DNA of 5,349 nt, taken from Propionibacteriaceae bacterium. Lineage in GTDB: Bacteria > Actinomycetota > Actinomycetes > Propionibacteriales > Propionibacteriaceae. The notes beneath the pieces are model-generated. The model ran no database searches and was not told the DNA's origin. It saw only the letters and a program-made list of their open reading frames with translations. The position numbers were made by a program, and so were the translations under genes. Positions 1-5,349 of the stretch are shown in pieces (position 1 is the stretch's first letter; each line of letters begins with the position of its first letter). The stretch covers positions 1,179 through 6,527 of the forward strand of contig WRGV01000102.1 in assembly GCA_009787035.1 (NCBI GenBank). The letters run 5' to 3'.

Positions 1-962
1 AGCGGCACGCGCACCAGCGCCGAGCGGTTGTTGCGCCCCCAGCAAACGAAGCTCGGCGCCTCGTCCCCGCCCGCCAGCCGCTTGTAGCTGTTGACCCACT
101 GGTTGGTCACGGCCGTGATCTCGCCCGCGTGCGCGAGCAGCCCGGCCACGAAACAGCGTCCGACCCGCGACAGCCGCACCGCGTCCGCAGCCTCGTAGAA
201 CGCGTTGGTGTCGCCCTCGAACAGGCTCATGTGCGTGTGCATGCCCGAGCCGGGATACTGCGCGAACGGCTTGGGCATGAACGACGCGTCGATGCCCTGC
301 ATGGTGGCGACCTCTTTGAGGGCGGCCCGGAACGTCATGACGTTGTCGGCCATCGACAGCGCGTCGGCGTAGCGCAGGTCAATCTCCTGCTGGCCGGGCG
401 CGACCTCGTGGTGGCTGAACTCGACCGAGATGCCCATCTGTTCCAGCATCGTGATGGCGTCGCGGCGGAACTTCGTACCGACGTCCAGGCTGGTGTGGTC
501 GAAATAGCCGCCGTAGTCGAGCGGGGTGGGCAGCTGCCCCGGCTCGGTGAGCTGGTGGAACAGGAAGAACTCGATCTCGGGATGGATGTAGAACGTGAAG
601 CCGCGGTCGGCCGCCCTGTCGAGCGCCCGCTTGAGGACGAAGCGCGGGTCGGAGCTGGCCGGGGATCCGTCCGGAAGCAGGATGTCGCAGAACATGCGCG
701 CGGTGGGCGATTCGGCGCGCCACGGCAGCAGCTGGAAGGTCGCCGGGTCGGGACGGGCCACCATGTCCGACTCGTACACCCGCGTGAAGCCCTCGATCGC
801 ACTGCCATCGAAGCCGACGCCCTCGGTGAAGGCGCCCTCCAGCTCGGCCGGAGCGATGGCCACCGACTTCAGCATGCCCAGCACGTCGGTGAACCACAGG
901 CGGATGAACTTGACCCCGCGCTCCTCGACGGCGCGCAACACGTACTCGGTCTGACGATCCAT
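1..962 (-). CDS. glnA2: Type I glutamine synthetase, GlnA2-like (C-terminus cut by window edge)
   Basis: Cytoplasmic ATP-dependent ligase that joins ammonia, or possibly an amine, to the gamma-carboxyl of glutamate. The visible 320 residues begin MDRQTEYVLRAVEERG. They show the beta-grasp N-terminal domain with FTDVLGMLKSVAI (24-36) and GFDGSAIEGF (50-59), then the catalytic domain. Candidate metal and substrate residues are E129 and E131 in HPEIEFF, E186 and E193 in HHEVAPGQQEID, H242 in GMHTHMS, and the NSYKR loop (291-295). The family is about 445 residues long, so roughly 125 are missing, including the flap and any adenylylation tyrosine. The ATG at 962 was chosen because it matches the usual MDRQ start of actinobacterial GlnA2; a GGGGATC just before it is a weak, close ribosome binding site. 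It is divergent from the kdgK-like gene. As known for the family, some actinobacterial GlnA-like paralogues gamma-glutamylate polyamines, so the substrate is less certain than the fold. The subtype is inferred from recalled similarity, not from a search. Confidence 0.95.
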   Translation of the reverse strand, partial: MDRQTEYVLRAVEERGVKFIRLWFTDVLGMLKSVAIAPAELEGAFTEGVGFDGSAIEGFTRVYESDMVARPDPATFQLLPWRAESPTARMFCDILLPDGSPASSDPRFVLKRALDRAADRGFTFYIHPEIEFFLFHQLTEPGQLPTPLDYGGYFDHTSLDVGTKFRRDAITMLEQMGISVEFSHHEVAPGQQEIDLRYADALSMADNVMTFRAALKEVATMQGIDASFMPKPFAQYPGSGMHTHMSLFEGDTNAFYEAADAVRLSRVGRCFVAGLLAHAGEITAVTNQWVNSYKRLAGGDEAPSFVCWGRNNRSALVRVP

Positions 963-1030
963 GATCCCCAGTGTGCCAGCGATCCCCGTGCACCGGCCAG
1001 CACACGCCGGGTTCGTCATACAGTTGTCAC
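963..1030. promoter_or_regulatory. Divergent glnA2/kdgK promoter region with short repeats
   Basis: These 68 bases must carry the upstream signals of both divergent genes. Seen directly: the heptamer GATCCCC occurs twice in the same orientation (963-969 and 981-987, 18 bp apart). GTGTGC (971-976) and GCACAC (1000-1005) form a perfect 6-bp inverted repeat with a 23-nt spacer, and the palindrome GTGCAC (988-993) sits near its centre. On the minus strand GTGACA (1030-1025) resembles a -35 box, but no good -10 follows at the usual distance. An operator is plausible but unproven; no known regulator motif could be assigned. Confidence 0.35.
1019..1024 (+). promoter_or_regulatory. Putative -10 box (TACAGT) of the kdgK-like gene, leaderless transcript
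   Basis: TACAGT fits the actinobacterial TANNNT consensus and ends 6 nt before the ATG at 1031. That is the spacing expected if transcription starts at or next to the A of the start codon. No purine-rich Shine-Dalgarno sequence lies between 1011 and 1030, which agrees with a leaderless mRNA. No convincing -35 hexamer is visible about 17 bp upstream. Confidence 0.45.
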
Positions 1031-2116
1031 ATGCTCGACGATCTGCTGCCCGCCAACCAGTGCCGCTACGACGAGGTGAGCCTCGGCGAGGTGATGCTGC
1101 GCCTCGATCCGGGCGACGTGCGCATCCACACCGCCCGCAGCTTCCGCGTATGGGAGGGCGGCGGCGAATACAACGTCGCGCGCGGCCTGCGCCGCTGCTT
1201 CGGGTTGCGGACGGGGGTGGTCACCGCCCTGGTCGACAACCCCGTCGGGCGCCTGGTCGAAGATTTCATGCTGACCGGCGGCGTCGACACGTCGTGGGTG
1301 CGCTGGGTCGGTTTCGACGGCGTGGGGCGCGAAGCCCGCAACGGGCTCAACTTCACCGAGGCGGGGTTCGGGGTGCGCGGGGCCGTGGGCGTGTCCGACC
1401 GCGGGCACACGGCGATCGCCCAGATGGAGCCGGACGACGTCGATTGGGACGCCCTGTTCGCCCAGGGCGTGCGCTGGCTGCACACGGGCGGCATCTACGC
1501 GGCGCTGTCGGAAACCTCGGCGCGCACGTGTGTGGCGGCGATCCAGGCCGCCAAGCGCCATGGCACGAAGGTGTCGTACGACCTCAACTACCGCCCGTCG
1601 CTGTGGCGGGCGATCGGCGGGCAGGAGCGGGCCCAGCAGGTCAACCGCGAGATCGCGCCGCTGGTCGACGTGATGATCGGCAACGAGGAGGACTTCACCG
1701 CCTGCCTCGGCTTCCAGGTCGATTCGGGCCTGTCGGACATCCAGGTGGACGCGTTCGCGGCGATGGTGCGCCAGGTCGGTGAGACCTACCCGAACTTCGC
1801 GGTCATCGCGACGACGCTGCGCGATGTCGTCTCGGCCTCGCGCAACGGCTGGTCTGCGATCGCCTGGAGCCCCGAGTCGGGCGTCGTGTCGTCGGTGCGC
1901 CGCGACCTGGACGTGCTCGACCGCGTGGGCGGCGGCGACTCGTTCGCCTCGGGGCTGATCTACGCGCTGCTGCAGGGCCTGCCCCTGGAGGTGGCCGTCG
2001 AGTGGGGCGCCGCGTCCGGCGCCCTGGCGATGACCACCCCCGGCGACACGACCATGGCGACGCTGGCCGAGGTCGCCGCGCTCGTCCGCGGTGCCGGAGC
2101 CCGCGTGCAGCGCTGA
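1031..2116 (+). CDS. kdgK: 2-keto-3-deoxygluconate kinase-type sugar kinase (PfkB family)
   Basis: 361-residue cytoplasmic ribokinase-fold kinase, predicted to phosphorylate 2-keto-3-deoxygluconate to KDPG with ATP, ahead of KDPG aldolase in sugar-acid or Entner-Doudoroff catabolism. Visible signatures are SLGEVMLRLDPGD (17-29), the substrate-binding GGGEYNVARGL (43-53), GLNFTEAGFGVRGAVGVSDRGHTA (split around 105-128), DLNYRPSLW (184-192), IGNEED (216-221), the LRDVVSASRNGWSA stretch (263-276), the PfkB anion-hole motif DRVGGGDSF (297-305) with catalytic base D303, and TTPGDTT (335-341). The LR-SAS-NGWSA and DRVGGGDSF patterns are typical of KDG kinases rather than ribokinases or fructokinases. 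The ATG at 1031 is preferred over an in-frame GTG at 971, because the extra 20 residues look non-native and the -10 box lies between the two. It is convergent with adhP. No aldolase or uronate gene is in view, so the substrate rests on family likeness. Confidence 0.88.
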   Translation: MLDDLLPANQCRYDEVSLGEVMLRLDPGDVRIHTARSFRVWEGGGEYNVARGLRRCFGLRTGVVTALVDNPVGRLVEDFMLTGGVDTSWVRWVGFDGVGREARNGLNFTEAGFGVRGAVGVSDRGHTAIAQMEPDDVDWDALFAQGVRWLHTGGIYAALSETSARTCVAAIQAAKRHGTKVSYDLNYRPSLWRAIGGQERAQQVNREIAPLVDVMIGNEEDFTACLGFQVDSGLSDIQVDAFAAMVRQVGETYPNFAVIATTLRDVVSASRNGWSAIAWSPESGVVSSVRRDLDVLDRVGGGDSFASGLIYALLQGLPLEVAVEWGAASGALAMTTPGDTTMATLAEVAALVRGAGARVQR

Positions 2117-2132
2117 CCTCCCGCCCGCGGCA

Positions 2133-3149
2133 TCACCTCGTGAAGTCGATGACCATGCGGCCGTCGATGAGGCCCTGTTTCATCTCGTCGATGATGTCGT
2201 TGACCTCGTCGAGCCTGCGCGTGGCCACGATGGGCTTCACCAGGCCGGCGGCGGCGAACTGGTAGGCCTCGGCGAGGTCTTGCCGGGTGCCGACCAGCGA
2301 GCCGACGATCCGAATGCCGTCGAACACCGTCCGCGGGATCGACACCGCCATGGTCTGGTTCGGCAGCGCGACGCTGACCAGCGTGCCCAGCGGCCGCAGG
2401 CAGTCGATCGCCGACTCGAACGCAGCGCTGGCCACCGCGCACACCACCGCGACCTGCGCACCGCCGCACTGGGCCTGGATCTGCTTGCCCGCGTCGGCAT
2501 GCAGCGAGTTGATCGTCAGATCGGCGCCCACCGAGGTCGCCAGCTCCAGCTTGTCGTCGTTGATGTCGACGGCCACGACCTTCGCGCCGAACACGTTCTT
2601 CGCGTACTGGATCGCCAGGTTGCCCAGCCCGCCGACGCCGTAGACCGCCAGCCACTGCCCCGGGCGCACGCCGGACACCTTGATGGCCTTGTACGTGGTC
2701 ACGCCCGCGCAGGTGATGGACGACGCCGCCACCGGGTCGAGCCCGTCGGGCACCTTGACCGCGTAGTCGGCGACGACGATGGCCTGCTCGGCCATGCCGC
2801 CGTCCACGCTGTAGCCCGCGTTCTGCACCTGCCGACAGAACGTCTCGTTGCCGCTGACGCAGAACTCGCAGTGCCCGCAGCCCCGGTAGAACCAGGCGAT
2901 CGACACGCGGTCGCCCACGGCCAGCGACGTCACGTCCGCCCCGATCTGCGTGACGATGCCGATGCCCTCGTGGCCCAGCGTCGTCCCGGCCTTGTTGCCG
3001 TAATCCCCGGCGGCGACGTGCAGGTCGGTGTGGCACACGCCGCAGTACTCCATCTGCACCAGCGCCTCGTCGGCCCTGATGGGCCGCAGCGTCTTGTCCA
3101 CGACGTCTGCATATCCGTCCGGATTCGCCCGGACAACGGCTGCCTTCAT
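2133..3149 (-). CDS. adhP: Zinc-dependent alcohol dehydrogenase, AdhP type
   Basis: 338-residue cytoplasmic medium-chain dehydrogenase/reductase that interconverts primary alcohols such as ethanol and aldehydes using NAD. Catalytic-zinc ligands are C36 (CGVCHTDLH), H60/E61 (LGHEGIG) and C147 ([12 protein letters not shown]). The structural-zinc cysteines are all present: C91, C94, C97 and C105 ([15 protein letters not shown]). The Rossmann motif is GVGGLG (171-176), and D195 in VVAVDIN points to NAD rather than NADP. Stretches such as [36 protein letters not shown] and the C-terminal GRMVIDF closely resemble E. coli AdhP (336 aa), so the protein is full length and apparently intact. The ATG at 3149 gives the classic MKAAVV start, with AGGA 7 nt upstream. 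It is divergent from the lipoprotein hydrolase and convergent with kdgK. The physiological direction (ethanol oxidation or acetaldehyde reduction) cannot be told from sequence. Confidence 0.96.
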   Translation of the reverse strand: MKAAVVRANPDGYADVVDKTLRPIRADEALVQMEYCGVCHTDLHVAAGDYGNKAGTTLGHEGIGIVTQIGADVTSLAVGDRVSIAWFYRGCGHCEFCVSGNETFCRQVQNAGYSVDGGMAEQAIVVADYAVKVPDGLDPVAASSITCAGVTTYKAIKVSGVRPGQWLAVYGVGGLGNLAIQYAKNVFGAKVVAVDINDDKLELATSVGADLTINSLHADAGKQIQAQCGGAQVAVVCAVASAAFESAIDCLRPLGTLVSVALPNQTMAVSIPRTVFDGIRIVGSLVGTRQDLAEAYQFAAAGLVKPIVATRRLDEVNDIIDEMKQGLIDGRMVIDFTR

Positions 3150-3154
3150 GTTCG

Positions 3155-3163
3155 TTTCCTTTC
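3155..3163 (-). promoter_or_regulatory. adhP ribosome binding site inside a small hairpin
   Basis: Read on the minus strand this is GAAAGGAAA, with AGGA ending 7 nt before the ATG, which fixes the adhP start. Its GAAAG half (3159-3163) can pair with an upstream CTTTC (minus strand, 3170-3174) across a 6-nt loop. That is a 5-bp stem that could partly mask the site. Confidence 0.7.
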
Positions 3164-3206
3164 TTCGATGAAAGAGGTTTCGCGCGCTGGGGTCTCGCAC
3201 ACCTGG

Positions 3207-3212
3207 AGCGTA
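3207..3212 (-). promoter_or_regulatory. Candidate -10 box (TACGCT) for adhP
   Basis: TACGCT on the minus strand matches TANNNT and would give a 5' leader of about 50 nt before the adhP start. No recognisable -35 element lies at the expected distance. Such hexamers occur by chance, so this is only a candidate. Confidence 0.2.
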
Positions 3213-3227
3213 CGCGCGCATCCTGCA

Positions 3228-3239
3228 GCCGCTTGCGGC
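3228..3239. repeat. Perfect short inverted repeat GCCGC-TT-GCGGC
   Basis: A 5-bp perfect inverted repeat with a 2-nt centre lies in the 183-bp divergent spacer between adhP and the lipoprotein gene, upstream of both candidate -10 boxes. It could be half of an operator or a small hairpin. In DNA this GC-rich a repeat of this size is also expected by chance. Confidence 0.3.
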
Positions 3240-3271
3240 GGGGGTCCGGACGGCGATTTGGCCGTGCTGGC

Positions 3272-3277
3272 TACCCT
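3272..3277 (+). promoter_or_regulatory. Candidate -10 box (TACCCT) for the lipoprotein hydrolase
   Basis: TACCCT fits TANNNT and lies 55 nt before the ATG at 3333, leaving room for a leader with the ribosome binding site. No -35 match is seen 17 bp upstream, so confidence is low. Confidence 0.25.
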
Positions 3278-3316
3278 TGTCGATGCGATGCGTTCGCCAC
3301 GACCCTCCCACCTCAC

Positions 3317-3323
3317 GAAGGGA
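3317..3323 (+). promoter_or_regulatory. Ribosome binding site of the lipoprotein hydrolase
   Basis: GAAGGGA lies 9 nt before the ATG at 3333. It decides this start over the long open stretch that continues upstream in the same frame antisense to adhP. Confidence 0.7.
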
Positions 3324-3332
3324 CCGCCCCAC

Positions 3333-4955
3333 ATGAACAGACTGCCCGCCGCCCTGCTCGGCCTGGCGCTGCTGGCCTCGGTCACGGCCTGCGCCACCAC
3401 CGACCCCACGCCGGTGCCGGCGCCGTCCTCGGCAGCGCCGCAGGTCGCAACGCTGGGGTTGGACGACATGGCCTACGACCTGGCCGACGCGTCCGGCATC
3501 GCCGTCCACGACTTCAACCTGGGCAACGGCACGCTCACCAACGGCATCGGCAAGCCCGTCCCCTGCCCCCTGACCGGCATCATCGCCGCGCCCACGACCC
3601 CGGGCCCGCACCCGGTGGTCATGGTCATCCACGGCGTCACGCAGATCAACGGCATCGACGACGCGGTGTATGCGGGCTTCGACTACCTCATCAAGCAGCT
3701 GGCTGCCGAGGGCTACGTCGCCCTCGCACCCAACATGAACGTCGAATACAGCTCCGACTACGGCGAATCGAACAACTCCGACTGGGCCTACTCGATCTAT
3801 CAGCAGCACCTGGCCGCGCTCGCACGCGCCAACGACGGCGTGGCCATGCCCTACGGCGTCGATCTGGCGGGCAAGCTCGACCTGAGCCAGATTCACCTCA
3901 TGGGGCACTCGCGCGGCGGACAGGTCGCCGATGCGCTGATCCGCAAGGACGCCGCCCTGGGCACCCGGCGCGTCCGCTCGCTCGTCCTGATCGAGAGCAC
4001 GGCTCCGGTGTCGGACGATCCGCACCCCGACGTGCCCACCGGCATCATCCTCGGCGAATACGACGGCGATGTCCCCGAGGCGGGCCAGTCGATCTTCGAT
4101 GCGATCCGGCACGAGTCCGGGCGGACGACGCCCGCGTCGCTGGTCTTCCTGCGCGGGGCGAACCACGCCTTCTTCAACCGGGCGTTCACCAACGAGGACG
4201 GGCCGGCCGCGGTCGACCGGCTGAGCCGCGAGCAGCAGGAGCGTTTCCTCACGCACTATGCGTCGGCGTTCCTGTCCGTGTACGCGAAGGGCCGCACCCC
4301 CTTCGGCATCTGGGATCCGAGCCGTCCCCAGCCCGTCTCGATGTTCGGCTACCCGGTGGTCGCCTCCAGCGTCCAGCCGGGTCATCGGACGCTGCTCGCC
4401 GTGGCGGCATCCGCCGATCCGGCACCGAACGCCGACGGCGGGGCCAGCATCGCCTTCGTGACGCAGAAGCGCGTCGCCAGCGACCTGCTCTTCAACCATC
4501 CGGGCGTGGCGCTCGGCGATGCCGACCTGCCCCTGTACCGGATCAGCTGGGACGGCACGAGCGGCAGCGTCAGCCTGCCCCTCACGTCCAAGCAGCTGGA
4601 CGGAACCCAGTCGATCAGCCTGTTCGTCGCCGTGGACTCGTCCGACAGCCTCAATCCGTTCGGCCAGGACCAGTCGTTCACGCTCACCCTGCGCGACTAC
4701 GCGGGTGGAACTCGCAGCGTGCGCGTCCCGATCGGCACCAGCGCGCTCAGCTGGCATTCCGGCCAGACCCAGAACATCGAGGGATTCGACGGCTCCACCA
4801 CCACCGTCTGGTCGGGGACGATGCCGCTGGGCGAGCTGCGTGTGCCCCTGCGCCTGTTCGCCGGTGTCGAGCTGCACAACATCGCCGGCATCGACATCGC
4901 GCTCGACCAGACCGAACGCGGCGCCGTCATGCTGTCGGGCATCAGCGCCATCTGA
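3333..4955 (+). CDS. Secreted alpha/beta-hydrolase lipoprotein with beta-rich C-terminal domain
   Basis: 540-residue exported esterase/lipase-like protein predicted to be anchored on the outer face of the membrane. Residues 1-20 form a lipoprotein signal peptide: MNR, a hydrophobic core, then lipobox VTAC with C20 as the lipidated cysteine. A Pro/Ala/Ser/Thr-rich linker follows (21-40). The alpha/beta-hydrolase domain spans about 55-320. It has an oxyanion-type HG at 100-101 (VVMVIHGV), the nucleophile elbow GHSRGG with S193, a likely acid D244 (or D246) in GEYDGDV, and catalytic H278 in RGANHAFFN, so the triad looks complete. Residues about 335-540 are rich in predicted beta strands ([38 protein letters not shown]) and resemble the jelly-roll modules attached to some secreted actinobacterial hydrolases. 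The substrate is not recognisable: a lipid, polyester or glycan ester are all possible. Start choice rests on the signal peptide and the upstream GAAGGGA. The gene is divergent from adhP and ends 3 bp from the opposing toxin gene. Confidence 0.87.
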   Translation: MNRLPAALLGLALLASVTACATTDPTPVPAPSSAAPQVATLGLDDMAYDLADASGIAVHDFNLGNGTLTNGIGKPVPCPLTGIIAAPTTPGPHPVVMVIHGVTQINGIDDAVYAGFDYLIKQLAAEGYVALAPNMNVEYSSDYGESNNSDWAYSIYQQHLAALARANDGVAMPYGVDLAGKLDLSQIHLMGHSRGGQVADALIRKDAALGTRRVRSLVLIESTAPVSDDPHPDVPTGIILGEYDGDVPEAGQSIFDAIRHESGRTTPASLVFLRGANHAFFNRAFTNEDGPAAVDRLSREQQERFLTHYASAFLSVYAKGRTPFGIWDPSRPQPVSMFGYPVVASSVQPGHRTLLAVAASADPAPNADGGASIAFVTQKRVASDLLFNHPGVALGDADLPLYRISWDGTSGSVSLPLTSKQLDGTQSISLFVAVDSSDSLNPFGQDQSFTLTLRDYAGGTRSVRVPIGTSALSWHSGQTQNIEGFDGSTTTVWSGTMPLGELRVPLRLFAGVELHNIAGIDIALDQTERGAVMLSGISAI

Positions 4956-4958
4956 GCG

Positions 4959-5349
4959 TCAGCGACCACCCTGGCCGGGGATCGGCACGAGCCTGACCGG
5001 AACATGCCGTGCGTAGCGCGCGAAGTCGTTGTCGGTGGTGAACACGGGCACGCCGAGTCGGTCGGCGACAGCACAGAGGAGGAAGTCTGTCCGGCTGCCC
5101 TGGACCCCGTGCCGCCGGCAGCGGTTCGAGAAGTCCGCCGCGCGGACGAAGTCGCCGGGATCAAGCGGCTCGTCGGGGTAGATGCCGAGCCGGGCACGAA
5201 GCCGGGTGAAGGCGAGGTTGTCGCTGATCCCGCTGAGGAGCTCTTGGCGGATCGGCCCGATGAGGACGACCTCAGCATCACCCAACAGGCTTGCCAGCGC
5301 CATGACGACGGGCTCGGCCGCAGGTGTCGGCTGGTGTCGGCGCAGCGCG
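4959..5349 (-). CDS. PIN-domain ribonuclease toxin, VapC-like (N-terminus cut by window edge)
   Basis: Probable toxin of a type II toxin-antitoxin pair: a Mg-dependent PIN-fold RNase acting on RNA in the cytoplasm. The frame stays open to the right edge and reads ALRRHQPTPAAEPVVMALASLL. In related proteins this follows the DTSVWS start motif, so I estimate only about 10 residues, including the first catalytic aspartate, lie outside. The internal ATG at 5303 is therefore unlikely to be the true start. Visible in the 129 residues are the second acidic position in GPIRQELLSGI, the third in GSRTDFLLCAVADRLG and the fourth in VFTTDNDFARYA, in the canonical PIN order and spacing. The protein ends PGQGGR. 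A cognate antitoxin would be expected just upstream, beyond the window, but is not seen. It is convergent with the lipoprotein gene. Toxicity and target are inferred from the family. Confidence 0.85.
   Translation of the reverse strand, partial: ALRRHQPTPAAEPVVMALASLLGDAEVVLIGPIRQELLSGISDNLAFTRLRARLGIYPDEPLDPGDFVRAADFSNRCRRHGVQGSRTDFLLCAVADRLGVPVFTTDNDFARYARHVPVRLVPIPGQGGR

Noticed and set aside
1009..1030. Possible GlnR operator upstream of glnA2 (GTGAC followed by GAAC on the minus strand)
   Set aside because: The spacing does not match the GTNAC-N6-GNAAC pattern known for actinobacterial GlnR sites, so the resemblance is probably chance.
129..1079. Plus-strand open frame of 316 codons across the glutamine synthetase gene
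   Set aside because: It is the antisense shadow of a strongly conserved gene and contains only Arg/His/Gly/Val-rich sequence with no motif.
2091..3332. In-frame upstream extension of the hydrolase reading frame, open from 2091
   Set aside because: It runs antisense to adhP and lacks family motifs. The lipoprotein signal peptide and ribosome binding site place the start at 3333.
2133..4877. A single open frame of 914 codons on the minus strand covering adhP and most of the hydrolase gene
   Set aside because: Only the adhP part (2133-3149) has family motifs, a ribosome binding site and a proper start. The rest is low-complexity Arg/Ala/Gly/Val-rich sequence antisense to the hydrolase, a usual effect of high GC content.
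3233..4996. Plus-strand open frame of 587 codons in another phase over the hydrolase gene
   Set aside because: Its translation is dominated by Arg, Pro, Gly and His, as expected for an out-of-frame reading of high-GC coding DNA.
1..5349. A coordinated new system formed by these genes
   Set aside because: All adjacent genes are on opposite strands, each belongs to a different known family, and no shared pathway or mobile-element boundary is visible.

Overview
The window is high-GC DNA with protein-dense coding and a strong G/C bias at third codon positions. It looks like an actinobacterial chromosome: the glutamine synthetase is of the GlnA2 type common in Actinobacteria, the PfkB kinase carries sequence signatures I associate with actinobacterial KDG kinases, and one gene has a TANNNT -10 box right next to its start codon. 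A propionibacterial or related lineage is possible, but the sequence alone does not settle the genus.

Layout, left to right: (1) the first two thirds of a glutamine synthetase gene (glnA2-like, minus strand, C-terminus beyond the left edge); (2) a 68-bp divergent spacer; (3) a complete 2-keto-3-deoxygluconate kinase-type PfkB sugar kinase (plus strand, probably leaderless); (4) after only 16 bp, tail to tail, a complete zinc-dependent alcohol dehydrogenase of the AdhP type (minus strand); (5) a 183-bp divergent spacer with two good ribosome binding sites and small inverted repeats; (6) a complete secreted lipoprotein with an alpha/beta-hydrolase domain and a beta-rich C-terminal domain (plus strand); (7) after 3 bp, tail to tail, a PIN-domain (VapC-like) toxin whose first residues lie beyond the right edge (minus strand).

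Neighbouring genes alternate strand throughout, so no two share an operon inside the window and no joint pathway is evident. The genes cover nitrogen assimilation (or gamma-glutamylation), sugar-acid catabolism, alcohol/aldehyde interconversion, extracellular ester hydrolysis and a toxin-antitoxin remnant or half-module. I found no RNA gene, insertion sequence, CRISPR array or clear new system. The most useful leads are the leaderless kdgK start, the two-domain hydrolase lipoprotein of unknown substrate, and the very tight convergent gene ends.
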